NCBI GenBank assembly: GCA_003313425.1
Contig: NHZP01000020.1
Span: 434,001 to 498,000, forward strand
Length of the DNA: 64,000 nucleotides
Reading direction: 5' to 3'
Source: Pseudopyrenochaeta lycopersici
Lineage: Eukaryota; Ascomycota; Dothideomycetes; Pleosporales; Pseudopyrenochaetaceae
Numbering within the stretch: position 1 is the stretch's first letter; every line of letters starts with the position of its first letter. The position numbers and the translations under genes are program-made. Positions 26,101 to 35,792 of the stretch are shown here, piece after piece. Under the pieces are notes generated by a model that saw nothing but the letters and a program-made list of their open reading frames with translations, was not told the origin of the DNA and made no database searches.

Positions 26101-27563
26101 GCTCTCGCCCAGCAAAAGAGGAATCCAACCCCATGATGGAAAAAACAGAGCTATCAAATCTCCAAGAAGATATCTATATTGACCCATCGGTATCAGGTCC
26201 CGCTTCATCAAGCCACGATGTTGCCGCTGCGCATAGTACTGAGTCTGCCGCACAAGAGGCTCCATCAAACAGAATATCGTCAGCACAAATGGACATGTTG
26301 ATGGACCATATATCCAAATTGCATCTAAGTCTTGTCACAAAGATAGAAACTTTTGATAAGAAACTTGAGAGCATCCGAACATTGGTTGTTGAAGATCAGC
26401 ACGTTCAGCTGACATCCGAGTTTTCGAGCATCAAGCAATCCATCACGGATTTGTGGGGCATGTCTCAGTACGATCTGATTACGATGTTGGAAGAACTTCC
26501 CGAGATGACTGTTGGCAGTGTAGAGCAACGACTGCCTGAAGACACGGCGGTCAAGGTGCGGCAAGAAATTGTACTCACAGAGCCTGAGTTGACCGTACAG
26601 ACCGGAGAGACCGGAACCGAAGAACTTCCACGTGCTGGTTGTCTTGGAGCAAATACCCAAGGACCAGTCGACCGCCCGTCACAAGCGTCCGTAGACGAAG
26701 TACGCACGCGGAAAATTCGACAGATCAAGAAGCGTAACGAATTGAAGGTGCCAGGTGCTTCAAAACAGCAACAGCCATCCGTTACTGCGAGCAAGAAGCG
26801 CCCAAAGTCCAAGAAAAAGGATCATGTCCACTTTCAGGAAGTCAATAGTGTCCATGAGGAGCCATCTGAGGCAGAAAAACTCTCTTCGCAGATAACAAGT
26901 CTCCAAGAAGAGTGGCAGACGACGAGCAAGAATGGCGACGTTCCTCGAGTTTTCATCGATAGCGCCCAAGCTCTGGACGAGGTATACCACAAACTCGACA
27001 AGACAGACGAATTCAAGACAGTCAACAAGCTCAGTCAGCTAACCAAGCAATGGGAGGCTCTTCACAAGGCCGCAAGTGCTTTCCACCACCTCTCGAGCAG
27101 CTTCTCTACCGAGGCTCAATCCGCCTTGCGCAAGACAGCCAGGCGCTTCCGAGGAAACAAGTACTGGAAAGAGGGCTATGTGAATGCAGGGTTGCAGAAC
27201 CAGGATATTGGTAATAAAGCGCTGGCCAAGCAGTGGGAGGCAATGGCCCTGGGTCGAAGCCAGGCAAATGCAAAGCTGCTTGATGTTGCAAAGCCGAAGT
27301 TGAATGCTCTGGTCGAGCAATATCAAAACTACTACAATGCTTTGCAGCAACTGCAGGTGTTTTCTTTGGATCAGGATATCTCAGAGCAGCTCAGCTATAT
27401 GGCGGCGGTAACGTTGGCGGACTACTATGGGCGCATCAGAGAAGCTTATGCAACTTTCGACCTCCCACTCGAGGAATTGTTGATTGACGTAAGTGACCTT
27501 TTTTTCTCCGTGGCCATCACGGGCGAAGCTAATAGTGGACAGTTATTCAATGGTGAGCGTTAA
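23124..27563 (+). CDS. Large protein with three KIX-like tryptophan modules and a C-terminal helical region
   Basis: Exons 23124-27488 and 27543-27563 give 1,461 residues; the 54-nt intron carries GTAAGT, a gctaat branch and a CAG acceptor. Three related modules of about 95-100 residues lie at 51-143, 232-333 and 363-456. Each holds a helix of the form A..WE...W (AIRWESRVWKEN, AGSWEKKAWEEA, VVAWECQIWHET), then a second helix with D/I-Y, then a G/D-W segment and a closing F..HF- or LFP-like helix. The first two helices resemble the KIX fold of Mediator subunit Med15 (IAVRFEEKIY type); this is an inference from pattern only. Residues 470-1150 are acidic, S/P/Q-rich and probably disordered, like activation regions. 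A strongly basic segment (SKKRPKSKKKDHVHF, near 1220-1235) could be a nuclear signal. The last 200 residues are helical. A nuclear transcription-related role is suggested, not shown. The start is a Kozak-like gccATGG. Confidence 0.8.
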   Translation: METLANLADHNAGSKSKPLPGRQTNFIADRSQIEVVNKAREEQQARQNGREYLQSKLEFVTYMFSNTDACARVDCTELAIRWESRVWKENREVHDDLDEYQTKINLELRELDKYDDNWSVPIENETQTGYELLRDRIFNLFPKLFAKLPSEVSQMVPRSLVPNAPRKFKIPKTRKGKFTIDQGGCKAPEFLELNPKKLEQKAKVVIERVKEDLLNSDRLIEGQLSVKDEDRWQNCRQFRSVLAELVQRLPRTDKLFNVDITELAGSWEKKAWEEACELVGNSSIYEKAIESGLENLETWLTYWDSEVGGKAGGPTGCDAFHQYVDQHFANEFKLISIEPSLQETGYSFGKLELPQGDNEREDARKQYRDMIESVVKHFPSDDDIAKVDVSRTVVAWECQIWHETYVKTRNLSDYTKRTLDECAALGTYGESWDDILYDGKTGKQQFCQYFQEHFGNEYLVGSAQEGNLDDEIFELAGGDRYHYDGDYQEEEITVASCDDSSSIISAEYSEDNVEILDSPASPTLSQQGSSGSPSFNDPDIEINEENAPHYSFGAAPPSPIQLPQSSMDYGSGELNSSNPDPSFRLTISAPQELPTDTFELAAGAFQVISDSSNGAQFCASGLVPIVEDLTKDQVQPSPASRTSYALVQPEQGEGMNIEGNSIMVDSVELRDPHPAKILQQPGFQTNTCTVATSSQPGEDFDIIGHHSEQHIAETIPNAVEQANQASCMTIEEANLMPIDHSPYLPTEQFFILQNAHDEYEEASKRFMRYKSAFQFQSVEPTQDYQSAVSDAQASTLSHFQMPSVGTNPFVGLKLPDSKTDNSRPSLFSNVARPQYNWPDQQLQTHLVENSKFPVSSHIDIVAEVSAAQNAHSDPFPADSTNKLLLTSLIENVVESSANICVSQSPNPPRPLNSTDSMFSTTEIRLRKPSVADIAIFGTHSEPTTRHEVATEHNHLGENQREIGAGDLHNESSEDKTTFEGICEIAENIISATSSRPAKEESNPMMEKTELSNLQEDIYIDPSVSGPASSSHDVAAAHSTESAAQEAPSNRISSAQMDMLMDHISKLHLSLVTKIETFDKKLESIRTLVVEDQHVQLTSEFSSIKQSITDLWGMSQYDLITMLEELPEMTVGSVEQRLPEDTAVKVRQEIVLTEPELTVQTGETGTEELPRAGCLGANTQGPVDRPSQASVDEVRTRKIRQIKKRNELKVPGASKQQQPSVTASKKRPKSKKKDHVHFQEVNSVHEEPSEAEKLSSQITSLQEEWQTTSKNGDVPRVFIDSAQALDEVYHKLDKTDEFKTVNKLSQLTKQWEALHKAASAFHHLSSSFSTEAQSALRKTARRFRGNKYWKEGYVNAGLQNQDIGNKALAKQWEAMALGRSQANAKLLDVAKPKLNALVEQYQNYYNALQQLQVFSLDQDISEQLSYMAAVTLADYYGRIREAYATFDLPLEELLIDVSDLFFSVAITGEANSGQLFNGER

Positions 27564-28623
27564 GAAGCCACCAATCTGAGCCATTCAGATTGAATGGCCT
27601 TGCGTCTTGAAGTATCCTCCGATGCAGAGGTAGAAGTATGTTTATTTATGAAGGCGGGTAGAGCAAACTCCCCGTTACCCAGGATTGTAGGGTTGGATAC
27701 TAGGTCTTGGGGATACAGATACACCTTGTAAGAACAGTAGATAGAAAGACATCAGTTTTCCAAGAAAAAGGGAGTTAGAAAACGCGAGGCGACTGACCAT
27801 GGGTCTAGCCTGCTTCGGCTAGGCCATGGTCAGGTCACCTAAAATCCAGGTTGAATGGCACCCCTGCATGGTCAGGTCATATCAAGTGGTCATGTAGCCA
27901 ATAATACTTTGATATCTTATTTTCCCCCCTAGAACGTGATCTAATCGTGTTCTAATTACGTTCTTAGACTATCTCTACTATCTTTACTTTATAGTAATAA
28001 CCAAGGAGCCTCTCTTTCTACCATAGGAATGTAATTAGAACCTGTTTTTGATTCAATCTTTAATGTGCGCTAAGTAGTACTCTGAACGATATTCGCTAGA
28101 CTTTTCTACTACTGCTAGATAGCCTCCATTAGCATAGCTCCTCTTCCCATAGTTGACCTGGCTAATGTTATGGTTAGATGACATGCCGACACAGAAAACG
28201 CAGTCCCCCTAAGATTGATGTCAGAAAGGTTATAAACGAAGAGCCATAGAAAAAATGAATCATGTTGGCTAAAATGTCTTTCATCAAGACTTTGAACTAT
28301 TGCTCCCTGTGTCACTACATATTACCACTATGCTCAGTTGCTTTTCCCGCCCGGAAACATTGCTAACCTCATATTCAGACCCAATGCAAACGCACTCGCA
28401 CCAAGTGGCGATATGGTAAAAGTTCCAATACTCTGGCATTGATGATTGAAAGACGATGGATCTTAATAATATCCGATCCAAAAGGATATAGGGAAAAAAA
28501 ATGAGGCAAGAGTGTAGCCCCGATGACGCCATTTTACCCTCCAAATCAGTTGAACAACTCCATCTAAATGCCCGTTCCGGTAGATAAACCACCCCTAAAT
28601 ATGCACAAGAAGCTCCAAGTCAC
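27564..28623. other. AT-rich intergenic region with hairpin, possible transposon relic
   Basis: This stretch separates the 3' ends of two convergent genes. From about 27890 to 28120 the sequence is clearly AT-rich (runs such as ctttactttatagtaataa) and lacks open frames. It also contains a strong hairpin (annotated separately) whose right arm, catggtcaggtca, is repeated about 40 bp downstream at 27868-27880. Such blocks often mark remnants of small transposons or mutated repeats in fungi. No terminal inverted repeats or target duplication could be confirmed. Confidence 0.45.
27794..27832. repeat. Inverted repeat / hairpin, 16-17 bp arms
   Basis: The left arm tgaccatgggtctagcc pairs with the right arm ggctaggccatggtca; only one base bulges out, and the loop is about six bases (tgcttc). 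The right-arm word catggtcaggtca occurs again at about 27868-27880. Possible identities are a small transposon remnant, a protein-binding palindrome or a bidirectional terminator between the two convergent genes. The sequence alone does not decide. Confidence 0.8.
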
Positions 28624-30812
28624 TCAGGATACCCAACTCCTCGCTACCACACTAGCTTTCTTCACTTTGCTTGCACTAGCCCCCTCTTTGTCAAACTTCT
28701 GCTCTGTGTTGATCATATTCTCGATCATGTTTAAAGTCTGCGAGTTCACATTCGCGCTCTGTTTATTTTTCTCCGCCTCGAGCTTCACAAGCTCCTCCAG
28801 ATTCTTCTTCTCCTTTTGCTGTTGCTGTTCCTCCTCCCTCAGTCTCTCTTCCTCCTTTTTGCGCTCTTCTTCGATTTTCTTCGCCAATTCCATTTCTTCT
28901 TGCAATCGTACCTGGTCGCCGTTTTCTTCTTTCTCGTGAAGCCACACGCCTTTAGCGTCGCTGAAGACTTCTGTCAGCTGACCAAGAGTACCACATACGC
29001 CGTCAACCTCACCCCAAGGAAGCCAAATCTGCTCGCCTGCGGTCCACACACCGCCACGTCCACCACGCTGGTCCCACGCGCGATCACCGCCAACGAGGGA
29101 GTCGTGGTAGCCACTAGAGGATTGTATACTGCGGAAGTAGTTGCGTAGCAAGGCACGTCTGTGGGGCGAGTACCACATATCAAACCAAGTGATATTGGCG
29201 GTAGGTGCATGGCTTCCTGTTGTGCTCCACACCGCCGCGGGACTATTGAGCAGAACTGCAGGGACGGCGCCGGTGTACGTGTTCTGGATCAGGGGAACCT
29301 TACTCCATGGTTCCTTACGCTTTGGCAGGCTGTCCAGATCCATGCTGAACTCTAGCTTGTCAATGTAGGCTGGCTTTTCGTTCGGCGACGGGTTGTGCTT
29401 CACGAGGTCAGGGCGCCAGAAGGGAGGTTTTGTCTCGTTAAGGGCCGGGGGTAGCGTCAGATATTGTGTCCATGCATCTGGGTGGTAGTACTTTGAGTTG
29501 TCTGTCGAGTTATCGTGCAGGAGGGGAACAAGTTCATCGTCGACGCAGTAGATGAACGGCTGAAACAAAGTATGTGTGTAGTCCAGGCCGATCGAGAACT
29601 CGTGTAGCGTAGCATTTCGATGACTTGTGTTCGGGGCATCCAACTTTTGCTTTGATAGTGCGCTCGATTTTACTCCTGGAAGAAACTCTTTTAGTTTTTC
29701 ACCTACAGGCATATTCTCCCTCGCAATTGCATCTCGCCTCAGCTGTTGTTCCCCGAAGAGTGTTGCAAACACTGACTGCATCGTCTGTGATTGACTCCTC
29801 CGAGCTTCGAACTTCTTCAGCGCTGCCGCATATAGCCTCCTTAGATCGTTGGCTGGGCCCATAACCATCTTCGCGTTGAGAAACTTCGCTGGCCTTTCTG
29901 CTATGCGTCGTTCATTCTCTTTCGCGTATAAATCATGCGGTACCACCGACGGCGGCACATATTTGCAAGCCATATCGTCACTCTGGCACATCTTCTCTGC
30001 ACCAAAAACGATGGTCTGGTTGAACTTTTGGTACCCAGCCTCATTCACGCCGTACCTCTCCAGAAGCCGCACATTCGCCTCAGCTAACACCCTCTTGTAT
30101 TGCGAGACAATGACATCACTCGGGAGCTGAAACCATGACTCTTGACCATCGACGATGAGAACAAGATCCTCGTCTTGTACATATCTAGCGTTGCTCAGGT
30201 AACCCAACGTGCTGTTTAATGTGTCCCTTTCCCACTGTATATCGGTTTCAAACGCAGTGTATAGATTGACCGCAGTCGGCGGTGGATACTTCAGTAGCAT
30301 CGCAGAAAGCGTAGTTTTGCAGAATCCGTCAGTATCCCGTTCGGCGGGCATAAGGAGGTGGAAGTTGGGTGTAGTTTTTTTAAGATTCGAGGGGACATTG
30401 CTGATCTCGCCGCTTTCGAGTTGTAATGTGGTATTGGAGGGCTTTTTGAAAGGCGAATGTATTATCGAGGGGAAACTCGGGAGAAATGGACGCCATTGGT
30501 AGTGTGATGATATGTCGTGCACCGTGGAGGAGATGGCCTGGGATTGGATCAGCATGTGCCCGTCGATCCACAGCATACATAAGCGTTGCCGGATTCCGAG
30601 ACTTCTCTTCGTCTCCGACTTGGGGGATGGACATGTTCACTCACCTCTTGATGTCTCATACTCGCCATCCCTGCCAGTACTGTGAATAGCAGAATGCTCA
30701 AAAGCATTGTCCGCCCTCTCCGGGTGCATGCCCATTGTACCGCAGCACTGCCAAGTTCCGCTGGCGATTGTCTCGGTGACATTGGCATGTCCTGCATCGT
30801 GTCGCCCGCCAT
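28624..30812 (-). CDS. Type II membrane protein resembling fungal PLOD-like glycosyltransferases
   Basis: Two exons on the minus strand, 30645-30812 and 28624-30537, give 693 residues; the 107-nt intron runs from GTGAGT to CCAG, phase 0. Residues 1-35 are cytosolic-like, then a hydrophobic anchor (TMLLSILLFTVLAGMA, about 36-51) predicts a Golgi or ER type II topology. The lumenal part contains EDLVLIVDGQESWF, then QTIVFGAEKMC, then NAKMVMGPANDLRRLY and FATLFGEQQ. This order (an acidic LxVDxxE strand, an F-x-AE segment with a cysteine, an N..M.GP segment) resembles the glycosyltransferase domain of procollagen-lysine PLOD/LH3-type enzymes; FIYCVDDELVPL is a second acidic site. The last 110 residues are a charged coiled coil of E, K, Q and R. 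Substrate and donor are unknown. Glycosyltransferase identity is a family-level inference; the membrane anchor and exon structure are well supported. Confidence 0.62.
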
Positions 30813-32342
30813 GATGGCGCTCGTAGGGGAGCCGTGCTGTGCCGCAGGAGGTTCTGAAGTCGGAAGGGACGGTATGCGGAAAAAGATAAGACGGAAGGAG
30901 CGACTTCAATCGTGGATGCGCCCTCGCTCAGGCCAGCATATGTATGTCGCCTGGAGCTACTGCAAGGTACAACGCACAGCCGAAGGCCTGTGTCCCCTAT
31001 GTCTTTGCCTCGTGCACCGAAGATCGCAATCGCAGTCGTAATCTTGGTGGGCAAACGGTCCTAAATCGGTCCTCACAGAACGCGCGTCAACTCCACCGAC
31101 AACCATGGATTAAAAGAGTGTGGGGGACCGTAGATGGCCGTGAGGGGGAGAAGAGGGCGAGAGGCAGAGACGCCCTGTTTGGTGAGCGCATATCGATATC
31201 TTACATTCCTCAGCTACTCGTCGGCTCCCACAGCCAGCCAGCCTTCAGCAGGGCCAGACGCATCCCCCCCAGTCTGTCGCGTCGCCCCACTAACCCTTAC
31301 TAGGGAAGGCTGTTCCCGCTTCCGCTCTTCCTGCAGATCCTTGGGTCCTAAAATAAGCATGCCAGTGGTGCTTATATTCGTAAAGCTGCTGCCACACTGC
31401 AAGCCTTTCTTCAAAAGAAGCACTTGGACTCCGTCGTCGTGTTCGCATCAGTGCATATACCGTGTCACTGTCATGGATAGATGAGTGCGTTCATCATGGC
31501 AGTCCAGGCCCTGTGGTTCAACGCTAGCTTGCGCGAACATCTTGCGGCGCCCGCTATCGATTGCCTTGGCTTGGGCCTTCATGACTCTTGTGGACTTAAG
31601 AAAAGGGGATCATGATGCAAGGACGCGCAGAAATGCAAGGCTTTCACGACAACAACCCCCGAACTACCTGATTCGGCGAGAAGGGCGAGGTCGCAGAAGT
31701 AGAGCATAGATCACACCACCCTGGCTGTTTCGAAGACTCATGTGACAGCGTCTGGAAGTAAGACAGCTGTCACACGCTCAGCGCGAACACATGTTCACTA
31801 CACATATTTACTGCAAATGTCACAAATGTAAAATAGTCTAGGAGTTGTACAGCCCATGTTCTCGTCGCTTGGGCTTCGTTATATGCAAAAGTATGTGTAC
31901 AGGACGGGATATGAACGTGCCGATTCAAACAACCCTCAAGCGTTCGATGCAAACACTAAATCCAAAATCTGCCTGCTTCAGGGGGGTATCTGAATGCTCG
32001 CTCCCAAAAACGCCTTGCTAGCTGAAAACACGCATCTTCCTTTTCCTGAACAACAGGGGTTGTGGCTTCGGCGTCGCTTGTGAAAATAGGATCACAACAC
32101 TATTCTCGGGCGGCCTCCATGTGTGAGAGCTAGAGCGGATGCCGCCTGAGATCTGTGCTGCTAGCACTGAGCCATAAGCTCGTCGTTGATATCCCCCCGC
32201 GTGCGCAAGTAGCTGCTCTGTTGGCGTTGTGTCTTCTAACCCAACCATGACTTGACCATCACAGTGCGAACTAATATCGCACAGATTGACAGCCCTCCTT
32301 CCTGGCCCGCGCATCTACAGATTCAACCGTACCACGACCGCT
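30813..32342. other. 1.5-kb region without a recognisable gene
   Basis: It lies between the start of the glycosyltransferase-like gene and the stop of the J-domain gene, both on the minus strand. It therefore holds the promoter of the first and the 3' end of the second. Overlapping open frames of up to 119 codons on both strands around 30640-31300 show no domain and no splice logic. No repeat or RNA gene was seen. Confidence 0.5.
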
Positions 32343-34790
32343 TCAGGTTGGACGAGTGTGATACATCTTGATAGTTTTGTTACGAGTCTCTTCGCACTGT
32401 TGCAGGGCATGAATATGCCTCTCTTGTGCGAGCTTCCACGTCTCCAGGACTTCCTCGTCTTCCCTCATCCTAGCCAGGTAGCTCATGAAGCCAAGCCTCT
32501 TTGTCGTCTCGCCACGATGTTGAATGAAATTATCATCCAAATTTTCCAGCTCCGCGTTTCTGGCATCGAAGTGAGCGGTCAGAGCTTTGCTATAATTCTT
32601 ATACGCCTTGACGTATGACTCCATACGTTTGAAGTACTGATCAGCGGAGGCTTGATCCACTTTGATGGGAGGGGCAGGTGCTCCTGGCATCTCAGGATAT
32701 TTCAACCTCTGTGATGTGTTTGGCTTGGTCGGATGTGACCGTGAGGGCTGTGAGTCAAACGGCAGCGTGTCGCTAAGATCACCCCATCCAGAAAGACCTC
32801 CATTCGGAGGCTGTACAAACGGCTCGACCGTTGCAATACCTCCAATACCATTCAGGCCCGGAACGGGAGGTTTAGCAGTGGTAGCAGACGAAGGCGCGGT
32901 GGCGGAGCCATTCGGCACGGTACCTGGACCTGCGGACGTATTTATCTTAGGTGATGTGGGTGCTGTGCGAACCCCCCTTTTTGGAGGCTTGGGGACAGGT
33001 GGTGTACCGGAGTCGATGTCCATTGCATCAGCATCGCCATTAGCCGTCTCTTCAGCGAATGCCTGGTACCTTGGGCGCGAGTTGCCCGACGGGTCTTGTG
33101 CCTTTGAAGTATCGTTCTGTGGCACAGTCGGCTTGCGGGCCGGTTTAGGTCGCTTGGTCGCTTCCGTTGCACGGCGAGGCGACGTTTCTTTTGCCTCTGT
33201 ATAGACCCAATTGGGATCCTTGAACGTGTCCTGCCAAGCCTGTTGGCTGAATTTAGTAGCGTGCGCTGCGTGGGGAGGAGGCGGAAAGTTAGCATTCGGC
33301 GGTGGTCCTGGGGGAGGTGGAGGGATCGGGTACGACTGCGAATGCGACAGTGGCTGTGAGAATGATGAAACCGGAGGAGGTCCCATTGACGGGTTGGAGA
33401 ACGGGTTACGTTCGGCAGCTGTGCGCTGAGAAGGTCTGCCTCGAGTTGGCGACGTCCGTCCCCTGGTATTATATCCTTTCTGTATATTGGGGGCAAAGTA
33501 GTCAGTGCTACTTTCAAACTTGCCATGCCAGTCCGAAGGGGAGAATTTCATGTTGATGCTCTCCTCGCTTCTGCTTTTGAAGCTGTTTGGCATGCTACCT
33601 GTCGTGCCATTGCTTTGCCGACTTTGCTGCTGGGGGGTCCCTGGTTCTCTCGCAGCCCAGGTTGGAGGAGGTGGTTGTGTACTCGGCGGCGGTGGAGGCC
33701 GGTGTTTACCACCATTACGAAACACCTCTGGCTCGGAGTCGTCATCGCTTGAGTCCGGATACATCTGGGGGAATGCTCTGTTAGGCTTCCCGCCGTACGA
33801 GTTCCGCTGCTGCCTTCGACCTGAGTCAGAATACGCACCCGCATCTTGCGAAGGGCTTGGCCGATGCGAATGTGTGGGCGAATTCCGCACACTGGAAGAC
33901 CTTCCAATGCCCTCGAACATGGATGTCCTCTCCCCCGCCACATTAGAGTAGTATGGTGTCCGTACGCGATTGGCCTCCGAGAATGGCACTTCATCAGCCT
34001 GCGTATCTTTTGTGGGGTTTTGTGGAGCATGCGGAGGCGTGGTAGCGTTCGGAGGGGTTGGAGCAGGACGAGCGTAGTTCCTGTAAGCTGAGCGTGCTTG
34101 GCCTTCGTCCGCGCCTGGTGTTGCCGGATTAAAACCATGCTTGGACGACGGAACTCTGGTGCTGTTACTACGTCCAAATGGAGTGCCATTTGGATTGTTC
34201 TGAGTACTGCTCTGGGCACCTGTATTTTGCTGTCGAGCTTCCTCAGCACGAGGCTGCTTCATTTTCTGCCATGCCGTGAAGACATTCGCGCGAGCCTCGG
34301 GGTCCTTCGGCCTTGCGTCCGATCGCTGTGCTGTTGGTGGTGGTCGGAAATTCTTGCTCGTGAACCTATCTGCGCCGTTGTTGAAAGTGTTGTGGTGTTG
34401 TGGTGGGGGAGGACGCTGCGCCTGCGGAGAGGGTTTTGGAGGAGGAGCGCGGTAGTAGGACCCGCCTGGGGTCGTTGTGGTGTATGCATTTCGAGGCGGC
34501 GGCGGAGGTCTTGTCCTTTGCGTATTCGGCGTGTTGGTCGGGATATTCAGATTTCGATACTTCCTCCGCTCAGCATCATATTTCGCACGCTGTGTCGGGT
34601 CGCACAGGACTTCGTGTGCAGCCTGGATCTCTTGAAACTTTACGACAAAATCGGCCTCCCGTCCAGGGTTCCGGTCTGGGTGGTACTGCAAGGCAAGTGT
34701 TCGAAAGGCCTTGCGGATTTCGTTCTCGCCTGCATTTGCGGAGACTTTTAGGTCGGCATAGTAGTTGCGAGTTGGATCGGCTTTGACCAT
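32343..34790 (-). CDS. J-domain (DnaJ/Hsp40) protein with long disordered middle region
   Basis: A single exon encodes 815 residues from a true ATG at 34790. The N-terminal J domain spans residues about 9-76 and has the essential HPD tripeptide at 37-39 ([11 protein letters not shown]), so it should stimulate the ATPase of an Hsp70. There is no G/F-rich linker with a following zinc-finger domain, no signal peptide and no transmembrane segment, which makes it a class C J protein of cytosol or nucleus. Residues 80-690 are rich in P, S, N, Q and R with polyproline runs ([18 protein letters not shown]) and look disordered. The last 110 residues (about 700-815) form a conserved-looking helical domain ([20 protein letters not shown] ... 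[14 protein letters not shown]). The C-terminal domain probably gives client specificity, but I do not recognise it. Minus-strand neighbours are unrelated. Confidence 0.88.
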   Translation of the reverse strand: MVKADPTRNYYADLKVSANAGENEIRKAFRTLALQYHPDRNPGREADFVVKFQEIQAAHEVLCDPTQRAKYDAERRKYRNLNIPTNTPNTQRTRPPPPPRNAYTTTTPGGSYYRAPPPKPSPQAQRPPPPQHHNTFNNGADRFTSKNFRPPPTAQRSDARPKDPEARANVFTAWQKMKQPRAEEARQQNTGAQSSTQNNPNGTPFGRSNSTRVPSSKHGFNPATPGADEGQARSAYRNYARPAPTPPNATTPPHAPQNPTKDTQADEVPFSEANRVRTPYYSNVAGERTSMFEGIGRSSSVRNSPTHSHRPSPSQDAGAYSDSGRRQQRNSYGGKPNRAFPQMYPDSSDDDSEPEVFRNGGKHRPPPPPSTQPPPPTWAAREPGTPQQQSRQSNGTTGSMPNSFKSRSEESINMKFSPSDWHGKFESSTDYFAPNIQKGYNTRGRTSPTRGRPSQRTAAERNPFSNPSMGPPPVSSFSQPLSHSQSYPIPPPPPGPPPNANFPPPPHAAHATKFSQQAWQDTFKDPNWVYTEAKETSPRRATEATKRPKPARKPTVPQNDTSKAQDPSGNSRPRYQAFAEETANGDADAMDIDSGTPPVPKPPKRGVRTAPTSPKINTSAGPGTVPNGSATAPSSATTAKPPVPGLNGIGGIATVEPFVQPPNGGLSGWGDLSDTLPFDSQPSRSHPTKPNTSQRLKYPEMPGAPAPPIKVDQASADQYFKRMESYVKAYKNYSKALTAHFDARNAELENLDDNFIQHRGETTKRLGFMSYLARMREDEEVLETWKLAQERHIHALQQCEETRNKTIKMYHTRPT

Positions 34791-35792
34791 GGCGACGGCG
34801 GTGACGGGGGAAACCTTTGTGAAAATGTGGGTAGAAACTGCGCGCGGCCTAGTTTTACTCTAAACAGGCAGACACAGATGCTGCGCAGTCACGGAGTCCT
34901 CCCTTTCACTGCCTGATCTCGTTCGCGAGGCAGTGCCGCTCAGATGATAGTCGGCCTTGCGCGTGAACGTCGGAGCATCGTGCAAGTAAAGTTGGAATGC
35001 ACGAGTTGGGAGCGTCTGAAGAGGATCAACTTGTCAGCCGCATGGCGTCACAGGTGTGGAAGAGAATGTGCCCACCCTTTCCGGCTATTGGAGGTCTATT
35101 CGCTTGTTGCGCTGGCGTGGAGGTGCTGTTGTCGGTTGGGCTGATATGTTTTGGCGTGGGAGGGGCCACGGCAACGCTTCAGCCTTACCAGCAACATCCT
35201 AGCGTGCACCCTCCCGCCAGTGCTGCACCGAAGAGCTTCTTGAACTGGCGCAGAGAAAGCCCTGAAATCATCTCTACTTGGTACCCAACCTGGCAGAGCC
35301 TAATCTTCAGGCGTATGCCGATTTTCCAACTGCTGCTGCAAAAGCAACCCTAACGTCGATCAGCCATCTCATCATGCAGCATACCGGTCAGGCATCCCGG
35401 CAAACGCCAATATACAATATCAGGGCAACACCCAATCAAGCCCATGTTCTCGCAGGCTTAGCACAATGTTTCACGTGACAGCTGAGATCGCTATGGTTCA
35501 ATTCGGCTGATACAAATTGGAATCTCTTGACAAGGCAGCCTCACTATGCAAACGTTTCCGTCATGGTACATCATCGAGATCATGAACTCATGGTACATCA
35601 TCGAGATCATGAACTCATGGTACATCATCGAGATCATGAACTCATGGTATTTGATTTTGAAAGTCCTGACCGGCCGTCGTCATGCCAGGCGGAAGCTATA
35701 TAGCCCAGGATATCCTTTTCCATTCACGCCAGTCCACACGCTTGAAGAAATCGACCAAACGTTCCACCACGCACGCCACACCCTCAGCACAT
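34791..35792. other. Intergenic region upstream of J-domain gene and downstream of RPL15
   Basis: About 1 kb holds the J-domain promoter at its left end and the RPL15 3' flank at its right end. The only distinct structure is the 27-bp tandem repeat at 35561-35649. Open frames are short and without domains. Confidence 0.5.
35561..35649. repeat. 27-bp tandem repeat, three identical copies plus 8 bp
   Basis: The unit tcatggtacatcatcgagat followed by catgaac (27 bp) starts at 35561, 35588 and 35615. A partial copy of 8 bp begins at 35642. All three copies are identical. The unit length is a multiple of three, so one frame reads a repeated MNSWYIIEI, but the flanking frame shows no sign of a gene. 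The array lies about 145 bp beyond the RPL15 stop codon and may belong to its 3' untranslated region. Confidence 0.93.

Noticed and set aside
32662..33204. Plus-strand open frame of 180 codons
   Set aside because: It is antisense to the low-complexity part of the J-domain gene and shows only glycine- and valine-rich mirror composition.
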